DNA of 6,208 bases from Actinomycetota bacterium (GTDB taxonomy: Bacteria; Actinomycetota; Thermoleophilia; Gaiellales; Gaiellaceae): contig JAFALP010000020.1 in assembly GCA_019234175.1 (NCBI GenBank), positions 1 to 6,208 on the forward strand, written 5' to 3'. The notes under the pieces were generated by a model. It was not told the DNA's origin. It was given only the letters and a program-made list of their open reading frames with translations, and did no database searches. This document shows positions 1 to 6,208 of the stretch, one piece after another; position 1 is the first letter of the stretch; each line of letters starts with the position of its first letter. The translations under genes and the position numbers were made by a program.

Positions 1-336
1 GACGTCATGGTTGCCGAGCACCGCAAAGGTCGGCTGCGGCAAGACGCGTACGAGCCGCCTCAGCATCGGCTCGCCGCGTGGGTGCGTGAGCAGGTCGCCG
101 GTGACCGCGACGAAGTCCGGCTGCCGCTCGCGAACCCATGCCGCCGCTTGCCAGGTCGCACCGATTCCCGGCGACGGGACGCCGAAGTGGAAGTCGGAGA
201 GGTGCGCGATCCGCAGCCCGTCCAGCTCCTTCGGCAGACGCGGCACCTCGACCTCGAGGTCGCGCAGGGTCGGCCGAGCAGCCTCGGCGAGGCCCCAGGC
301 AAGCCCGGCGCCCGCGAGAGCGCCGAGCCTTCTCAC
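1..336 (-). CDS. Calcineurin-like metallophosphoesterase, YkuE/YaeI type (3' end cut by window edge)
   Basis: Reading the minus strand from a GTG at 336 gives 112 residues of open frame to the left edge. The metallophosphoesterase metal-site blocks appear in order: DxH (D48, H50, in the context GLRIAHLSDFHFG), GD (D81, in VAVTGDLLTH) and GNHD (N109, H110, at the edge). The later histidine blocks lie outside the window. These motifs hold a two-metal centre that hydrolyses phosphoesters; the substrate cannot be told. The N-terminus starts MRRLGALAGAG and has an Arg-Arg pair plus a short Ala/Gly/Leu-rich stretch, suggesting a membrane anchor or weak signal peptide as in YkuE/YaeI proteins. Start choice: the GTG at 336 has a weak GAAG about 7 bases upstream; a GTG at 342 overlaps the preceding stop as GTGA but lacks Shine-Dalgarno spacing. 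It follows the HdrB-like gene with essentially no gap and is probably cotranscribed, though a link to the Sdh complex is not evident. The family call is secure. Confidence 0.88.
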   Translation of the reverse strand, partial: MRRLGALAGAGLAWGLAEAARPTLRDLEVEVPRLPKELDGLRIAHLSDFHFGVPSPGIGATWQAAAWVRERQPDFVAVTGDLLTHPRGEPMLRRLVRVLPQPTFAVLGNHDV

Positions 337-338
337 GC

Positions 339-1223
339 TCACACTTCTAGGCGTTCGAGTGCCGGCCGCGGGTCGACGATGTGGCGCTTGAACTTCAGCT
401 CCGACTCCTCGATCCCCGCCGCAACGCCGACGAGCTGCGCGAGATGGAGGATCGGCAGGCCGAACTTCTTCCCGGTCGACGCCTCGAGCTTCTGCTGCCA
501 CGCGTCGAGCGAGAGGTGGCACAGCGGGCACGGCGTCACCATCACGTCGGCGCCCGCCTCGATCGCCTGCTCGACGGGCTGGATCAGCTCGCCCATCGCC
601 GTCTCCTCGCGCGCCTGGATGATCGGGAACCCGCAGCACTTGATCTTCGCCGGATAGTCGATCGCCTCGCCGCCGCACGCCTCGATGATGCGCTCGAGCG
701 ACCACGGGCGGTCCGGATCCTCGAAGCCCATGATCTTCGACGGGCGGAGGATCTGGCAGCCGTAGAACGGCGCCACCTTCAGGCCCTTCAGGCCCTTGTG
801 CGCGGCCTGCTTCAGCAGCTCGTAGCCGTCGCCCTCGGCGATCTCCCACAGCAGGTGGCGGACCTCGACCTCGCCGCTGTACGGCGGCACGCCGACGGCC
901 TCGAGGTTGGCGTTGATGCGCGCACGCAGCGTGTCGTCGCCCTTCAGCATGAAGTTCGCCTGTCGGAGGTTGAGCGTGCAGACGTTGCAGACGGTGAGGA
1001 GCGTGTCGCTTCCCGTCGCCTCGGCGTACGCGAGGATGCGCGCGTTCAGGTGCAGGTAGTAGTCCGGCTCCGCCTCGTGGATGTCGCCGGCGCCGCAGCA
1101 GGTGACCGACTCCAGCTCGACGAGCTCGAGCCCCACGCGCGGCGCGAGCGCCTGCGTTGACGTGTCCAGCTCCTTCGCCGACAGCGACGCAAGGCAGCCC
1201 TTGTAGTACGCGACTCTCTTCAC
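339..1223 (-). CDS. HdrB/SdhE-like subunit with two CCG domains (class E succinate dehydrogenase)
   Basis: 294 residues. Two cysteine-rich CCG domains are intact. The first has C10, C42-C43-G44, then C79 and C82 (CX31CC, X35, CXXC). The second has C156, C196-C197-G198, then C232 and C235 (CX39CC, X34, CXXC). This is the pattern of HdrB of heterodisulfide reductase, the C-terminal half of thiol:fumarate reductase TfrB, and SdhE of class E succinate:quinone oxidoreductases; such domains bind non-cubane [4Fe-4S] clusters or zinc. I see no transmembrane segment, so membrane contact would be peripheral. The GTG start is well fixed: GGAGG lies 7 bases upstream, and the start overlaps the sdhB stop as GTGA. 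Position after sdhAB, with no SdhC/D, supports a role as the electron-exit subunit that passes electrons from the SdhB clusters to quinone. That role is inferred from the family. Alternatives are a lactate-oxidation LutA/GlcF-like CCG protein or an Hdr component, which the neighbours make less likely. Confidence 0.9.
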   Translation of the reverse strand: MKRVAYYKGCLASLSAKELDTSTQALAPRVGLELVELESVTCCGAGDIHEAEPDYYLHLNARILAYAEATGSDTLLTVCNVCTLNLRQANFMLKGDDTLRARINANLEAVGVPPYSGEVEVRHLLWEIAEGDGYELLKQAAHKGLKGLKVAPFYGCQILRPSKIMGFEDPDRPWSLERIIEACGGEAIDYPAKIKCCGFPIIQAREETAMGELIQPVEQAIEAGADVMVTPCPLCHLSLDAWQQKLEASTGKKFGLPILHLAQLVGVAAGIEESELKFKRHIVDPRPALERLEV

Positions 1224-2299
1224 TCGGTGTCCTCCGGTAGATACGGCTTCGGGAACGAGCCCGGCCCGTAGGGGTCGCCGCCCTCGTGGTAGCCGTGCTC
1301 GAGCTTCGAGAGCGCGCGCTCGCCCTGGATGTGGCCCGCGGCGCCGAGCACGCCCTGCTCGTGCACGAGCTTGTGCAGGTTGCGCGCCTCGCCGACGTTC
1401 GCCGCCACGTGCGGCGGGAACGCGAGCCCGGCCTTGTTGTGCTTGATCAGGTTCATCGCGAACTTCATCTGCTTGATGGAGGAGACGACGCCCTGCGTCT
1501 TCGGGACGAGCTCCGTCTCGCGCAGCCAGCCCGTCGTCTCGGTCGAGCGGATGAACCACTTCGCGTGCTTCGCGCCCATGTCGCGGTCGATGCCGTTCTT
1601 GACCGCCTCGGCGCCGAGCTTCGCGATCGCGTCGCGCGGGTCGACGCCCTTCGGGCAGCGCTCGTTGCAGAAGAAGCAGCGCGTGCACTCCCAGATGCCG
1701 TGCTCGCCGCTGTATTGCTCGAGCCGCTCGACGGTGGCGCCGTCGCGCGGATCGCCGACGAAGCGGAATCCCTTCGCGAGCGCCTGCGGCCCGAGGAACT
1801 CCGGGTCGGACTCCATCGCATTGCACTCGGAGACGCAGCAGCCGCAGTTGATGCAGAGCGCCTCCTTCTTGACGGCGTTCATGCGCTCCTGGGTGACGCG
1901 GTACTCGCGGCCGTCGTCGGGCCGCTCGTAGCCGGGCTGGAGGTACGGCTTCATCGCCTTGAACTTCTCCCAGAAGGGATCCATGTCGACGACGAGGTCA
2001 CGGACGATCGGGAGGTTCCCCATCGCCGAGATGACGGGCACGTGGCCGGACTGCGCGACGTCGTACATGCGCGTCTTGCAGGCGAGGACGGCGGCGCCGT
2101 CCATGCGCATGCCGCACGAGCCGCAGATCATCATCCGGCAGCTCTTGCGGTACGCGAGGGAGCCGTCGACCTTGTCCTTGACGATGTCGAGGACGTCGAG
2201 GAGCGTCGCCTCCTCGGGTGCATCCACCTCGTACTCGCGCAGCGCACGGTCGCCTGTCGAGGCGTCGTAGCGCCAGATCTTCAGCGCAACTTGCATCAC
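1220..2299 (-). CDS. sdhB: Succinate dehydrogenase/fumarate reductase iron-sulfur subunit, long form
   Basis: 359 residues, against about 230-260 in classical SdhB. It carries electrons from the SdhA flavin through a chain of iron-sulfur clusters. The N-terminal ferredoxin domain has the [2Fe-2S] ligands C54, C59, C62 and C74 (context SCRMMICGSCGMRMDG). A [4Fe-4S] motif follows with C149, C152, C155 and C159. The third motif is C205, C208, C211 and C215 before PKG; classical enzymes lack the second cysteine here and hold [3Fe-4S], so a second [4Fe-4S] is predicted. After this come about 140 residues, including HAKWFIRSTETTGWLRETEL, which recalls the C-terminal part of HdrC-like proteins, then a Gly/Pro-rich tail. 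Start: GTG at 2299 lies 9 bases after GGAGG and overlaps the lipoprotein stop; an ATG at 2296 (12 bases after GGAGG) is nearly equivalent and loses one residue. The stop overlaps the next gene's GTG, suggesting translational coupling. Confidence 0.95.
   Translation of the reverse strand: MMQVALKIWRYDASTGDRALREYEVDAPEEATLLDVLDIVKDKVDGSLAYRKSCRMMICGSCGMRMDGAAVLACKTRMYDVAQSGHVPVISAMGNLPIVRDLVVDMDPFWEKFKAMKPYLQPGYERPDDGREYRVTQERMNAVKKEALCINCGCCVSECNAMESDPEFLGPQALAKGFRFVGDPRDGATVERLEQYSGEHGIWECTRCFFCNERCPKGVDPRDAIAKLGAEAVKNGIDRDMGAKHAKWFIRSTETTGWLRETELVPKTQGVVSSIKQMKFAMNLIKHNKAGLAFPPHVAANVGEARNLHKLVHEQGVLGAAGHIQGERALSKLEHGYHEGGDPYGPGSFPKPYLPEDTE
1231..1235 (-). promoter_or_regulatory. Ribosome binding site of the HdrB-like gene
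   Basis: A perfect GGAGG on the minus strand lies inside the last codons of sdhB, 7 bases before the GTG at 1223. It fixes the start of the HdrB-like gene and indicates that the overlapping junction is translated independently or by re-initiation. Confidence 0.75.
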
Positions 2300-2991
2300 G
2301 CCGAGATGCCTCCAAGGCCCGGGAGCGTCCCGTTCTCGGGCGTGTAGACCTTCGACGCCGGAGGAACCGGGGCCACGGTGGCGCGGCCGAAGTCCGAAAG
2401 ATCGACCGTCAACGAGAGGGCGCTGCCAATGGACTGCACATGGTGGATGTAACCATCGGCGCCCACCGTCACGTCGTACGAACCGGATCCCTTCGCCGGC
2501 ACGACGTGGTACTCGGATGAGCCGATCTTCGTCACGCTTTTGGGCGAGCTCAGAGCACTCAGGAACGAGGCCGGGGCGAAGCCGAGCAATCCGCCCATGG
2601 CCGTCTCGAGCTTCGACAGGTCGAGTTTAATCCACGTCTTTCCACGCGGAAGCGTCGAGGTGAAAAGCGGTGAGCGCATGTAGAGCGCGTTCTCGACCGC
2701 GATCTCCTCGGCAGTCGTGTGGATGGGTCCGACGTTCAGCCTCAACGACAGCGAGTCGCCGTCGGCATCGCTCGCGCCCGACCCGGACATCGTCGCGACA
2801 TCGCCGAGGATCTTGACCTCGGCGCGCATCCTGATCGCCTCAGAGCCGACGTTGGTCGTCTTCGAGAGCGCCGAAGCAAGGACATCGCGCGGCGTCTCGA
2901 GCCTGGCGCTCTTCTTCGAGCCGCCGCCGCACGCAGCGAGCGGAAGCACGGCGAGAACGAGCACTAGTACTTGCGCTCTTCCGGCTGCCAC
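2296..2991 (-). CDS. Small lipoprotein between sdhA and sdhB, LppX/LprAFG-like
   Basis: 231 residues from a GTG at 2991. The N-terminus is a lipoprotein signal: one Arg (R5), a hydrophobic core VLVLVLAVL, and the lipobox LAAC with C21 as the predicted lipidated cysteine, followed by GGGSKK. The mature part is Ser/Thr/Gly-rich with alternating hydrophobic residues, as in an extracytoplasmic beta-rich domain. Segments such as GKTWIKLDLSKLE (118-130) and SYDVTVGADGYIHHV (171-185) recall actinobacterial LppX/LprAFG and LolA-like lipid-binding lipoproteins; I cannot confirm this without a profile search. There are no cofactor motifs. Start: GTG 2991 overlaps sdhA by 28 bases and gives a normal signal peptide. 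A GTG at 2964 sharing one base with the sdhA stop (TAGTG) has GGAAGAG 11 bases upstream but leaves no positive n-region. The stop overlaps the sdhB start. Hand counts of three 60-base lines give about 58-63% G+C. Its function in the sdh operon is unknown. Confidence 0.82.
   Translation of the reverse strand: MAAGRAQVLVLVLAVLPLAACGGGSKKSARLETPRDVLASALSKTTNVGSEAIRMRAEVKILGDVATMSGSGASDADGDSLSLRLNVGPIHTTAEEIAVENALYMRSPLFTSTLPRGKTWIKLDLSKLETAMGGLLGFAPASFLSALSSPKSVTKIGSSEYHVVPAKGSGSYDVTVGADGYIHHVQSIGSALSLTVDLSDFGRATVAPVPPASKVYTPENGTLPGLGGISA
2309..2313 (-). promoter_or_regulatory. Ribosome binding site of sdhB
   Basis: A GGAGG on the minus strand lies within the last codons of the lipoprotein gene. 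It is 9 bases before the GTG at 2299 and 12 before the ATG at 2296, so it slightly favours the GTG as the sdhB start. Confidence 0.65.
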
Positions 2992-4646
2992 TTCGTCATC
3001 CGGACGGGGCCGTACGAGAGCTCGGGAGCGTCGTCCACCCAGCGCGTGATCGAGTGCTTGAGGAAGTGCTCGTCGTCGCGCGTGGGATAGTCGTACGGCC
3101 GGGCGTGCGCGCCGCGGCTCTCCTTCCGCGCGAGCCCGGCCTGCACCATGCACCACGCGGTGTCGAGCATGTTCCCGAGCTCGATCGCCTGCGTCAGGTC
3201 GCTGTTGAAGACGGTGCCCTTGTCCTCGACGTAGACCTTGCGGAAGCGCTCGCGCAGCTCCGGGATGATCTCCAGCTGCCGCTCCATCTGCTCCTCGCGG
3301 CGGAAGACGGCGAAGTTCTCGAGCATCGACGTGCCGAGCTCCTCGCGGATCTTCCAGGGCCGCTCGCCGGAGCCGCGGTCGAGCAACTCCTGCAGCTCGC
3401 GCTCGGCGTCGCGCTCGAGCGCCTCCGGCACCTCGATCGTCGTGTGCGACATCGCCCACTCGGCCGCCGCGCGCCCCGCGCGCCGGCCGAATGTGATCGT
3501 CTCCATGAGCGAGTTCCCGCCCAGGCGGTTCGCGCCGTGCACGGACACGCACGCGCACTCGCCGGCCGCGTAGAGGCCGGTCAGCTCCGTGGCGCCGTCG
3601 CTGTCCGTCTCGATGCCGCCCATGTGGTAGTGCGCCCCCGGCCGCACCGGCACGGGCTCGTAGATCGGGTCGACGCCGGCGAACGTCATCGCCAGCTCGC
3701 GGGAGCCGGGGAGCCGCTCGATGATCCGCTCCGCGCCGAGGTGGCGCATGTCGAGCATGACCGAGCCGTTGACGCCGCGGCCCGCGTCGATCTCCGTCTG
3801 CTCCGCGCGCGACACGACGTCGCGCGAGGCGAGCTCGAGCGCGTTCGGCGCGTAGCGCTTCATGAAGCGCTCGCCGTCCTTGTTGAGGAGATATGCACCC
3901 TCCCCGCGGCAGCCCTCGGTGAGGAGGATGCCGGTCGGATAGAGCGTCGTCGGGTGGAACTGCATGAACTCCATGTCCTTCAGCGGGACCCCGGCGCGCA
4001 GCGCCATCGCCGTCCCGTCGCCGGTACATGCATACGCGTTGGTGGTCACCCGGTACTGGCGGCCGGCGCCGCCGGTGGCGAGCACGGTCGTCTTGCCGCC
4101 GACGGTCTTGAGCCCGCCGTTCAGCAGGTCCCAGCAGATGACGCCCTGGCAGCGCTCGTCGTCGACGACGAGCTGCCACGCGAAGAACTCCTCGTACACC
4201 TTGATGTCGCGCTTGCACACCTGCTCGTACAGCACCTGGATGAGCACGTGGCCGGTGATGTCGGCCGCGTAGATCGTCCGCGGCGAGCCGGCGGCGCCGA
4301 ACGGCCGCTGCGCGAGCCTCCCGTCCGGCTGCCGCGAGAAGAACGCGCCCCAGTTCTCGAGCTGGATGATGTCGTGCGGCGCCTCACGGGTGAAGATCTC
4401 GATCGAGTCCTGGTCGCCGAGGTAGTCGGAGCCCTTGACCGTGTCGTAGGCGTGCGTCTCGGGGCTGTCCTCGGCGGCGTTCCCGAGCGCGGCGTTGATC
4501 CCGCCCTCGGCGGCGCCGGAATGCGACCGCGTCGGGTGGAGCTTGGAGATCATCGCGACGTCTGCGCCGGCGTCGTGCGCCTCGATGGCGGCGCGCATGC
4601 CGGCGCACCCGGCGCCGATCACGAGGACGTCGTGCTCTCCGATCAC
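2964..4646 (-). CDS. sdhA: Succinate dehydrogenase/fumarate reductase flavoprotein subunit
   Basis: 560 residues, close to family length (E. coli 588). It interconverts succinate and fumarate at a covalently bound FAD. Visible landmarks: dinucleotide-binding VIGAGCAGMRAA at 9-20; H42 in PTRSHSGAAEGG, the expected site of covalent FAD attachment; H231 in QFHPTT; T243-E244 in LLTEGCRGEG; R275 in ASRDVV, matching the catalytic arginine (E. coli R286); H339 in AHYHMGG (E. coli H354); R374 in NRLGGNS (E. coli R399). The C-terminus ends in the typical EERKY. All active-site positions are kept, so it should be functional. There is no Tat or Sec signal, so it is cytoplasmic. The start is a GTG: an in-frame TAG at 4659-4661 rules out anything longer, and no clear Shine-Dalgarno precedes it, which suggests dependence on translation from pckA, whose stop is 7 bases upstream. 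Reaction direction cannot be read from the sequence. Confidence 0.97.
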   Translation of the reverse strand: MIGEHDVLVIGAGCAGMRAAIEAHDAGADVAMISKLHPTRSHSGAAEGGINAALGNAAEDSPETHAYDTVKGSDYLGDQDSIEIFTREAPHDIIQLENWGAFFSRQPDGRLAQRPFGAAGSPRTIYAADITGHVLIQVLYEQVCKRDIKVYEEFFAWQLVVDDERCQGVICWDLLNGGLKTVGGKTTVLATGGAGRQYRVTTNAYACTGDGTAMALRAGVPLKDMEFMQFHPTTLYPTGILLTEGCRGEGAYLLNKDGERFMKRYAPNALELASRDVVSRAEQTEIDAGRGVNGSVMLDMRHLGAERIIERLPGSRELAMTFAGVDPIYEPVPVRPGAHYHMGGIETDSDGATELTGLYAAGECACVSVHGANRLGGNSLMETITFGRRAGRAAAEWAMSHTTIEVPEALERDAERELQELLDRGSGERPWKIREELGTSMLENFAVFRREEQMERQLEIIPELRERFRKVYVEDKGTVFNSDLTQAIELGNMLDTAWCMVQAGLARKESRGAHARPYDYPTRDDEHFLKHSITRWVDDAPELSYGPVRMTKWQPEERKY

Positions 4647-4653
4647 CGGGAAG

Positions 4654-6208
<1,555 letters not shown>

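Noticed and set aside
7..657. Plus-strand open frame of 216 codons at the left edge, with others nearby
   Set aside because: They lie antisense to the metallophosphoesterase and the HdrB-like gene, whose metal and cysteine motifs are clear; the plus-strand products show no domain.
1224..1826. Upstream part of the minus-strand open frame that contains the HdrB-like gene
   Set aside because: It overlaps sdhB out of frame, is Arg-rich, and the GGAGG-preceded GTG at 1223 gives a complete CCG protein.
1286..2347. Plus-strand open frame of 353 codons opposite sdhB
   Set aside because: It is antisense to all three iron-sulfur motifs of SdhB and has biased Arg/Leu/Val/Ala composition typical of shadow frames.
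2296..2991. The gene between sdhA and sdhB as a membrane anchor subunit (SdhC/SdhD)
   Set aside because: It has one N-terminal hydrophobic stretch ending in a lipobox, no further transmembrane segments and no haem-ligand pattern.
2992..4218. Upstream part of the minus-strand open frame that contains the lipoprotein
   Set aside because: It runs through sdhA in another frame and yields an Arg/Ala/Gly-rich nonsense sequence; only the portion from the GTG at 2991 has a signal peptide and normal composition.

Overview
The window is a compact, G+C-rich stretch of bacterial chromosome in which every supported gene lies on the minus strand, so transcription runs from the right edge to the left. Gene order in that direction: ATP-dependent phosphoenolpyruvate carboxykinase (pckA, 5' end cut by the right edge), succinate dehydrogenase/fumarate reductase flavoprotein (sdhA), a small lipoprotein, the iron-sulfur subunit (sdhB), a two-CCG-domain HdrB/SdhE-like subunit, and a calcineurin-like metallophosphoesterase (3' part cut by the left edge). 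Gaps are 7 bases or less and most junctions overlap, so the block looks like one operon. No stretch over 300 bases lacks a gene. I see no RNA gene, CRISPR array, mobile element or terminator.

The core is a succinate:quinone oxidoreductase-type complex of the non-classical 'class E' kind. There is no SdhC/SdhD membrane anchor; the gene after sdhB encodes a soluble protein with two cysteine-rich CCG domains, like HdrB of heterodisulfide reductase and SdhE of Sulfolobales. SdhB fits this: its third cluster motif has four cysteines where classical enzymes have three, and it carries a C-terminal extension of about 120 residues. SdhA has no export signal, so the complex should face the cytoplasm, unlike the Tat-exported MfrABE fumarate reductases. 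Sequence alone does not tell succinate oxidation from fumarate reduction.

The oddest element is a complete 231-residue lipoprotein gene wedged between sdhA and sdhB. It overlaps both genes, and in three lines counted by hand it is less G+C-rich than a line of sdhA. It may be an accessory factor or a passenger. PckA, which turns oxaloacetate into PEP, sits directly upstream of sdhA and links the TCA cycle to gluconeogenesis.

Organism: the G+C content, frequent GTG starts and a lipoprotein reminiscent of actinobacterial LppX/LprAFG types suggest a high-G+C actinobacterium, possibly a deep-branching class such as Thermoleophilia. The ATP-type rather than GTP-type PEPCK is less typical of classic actinomycetes. 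This assignment is an inference and could be wrong.
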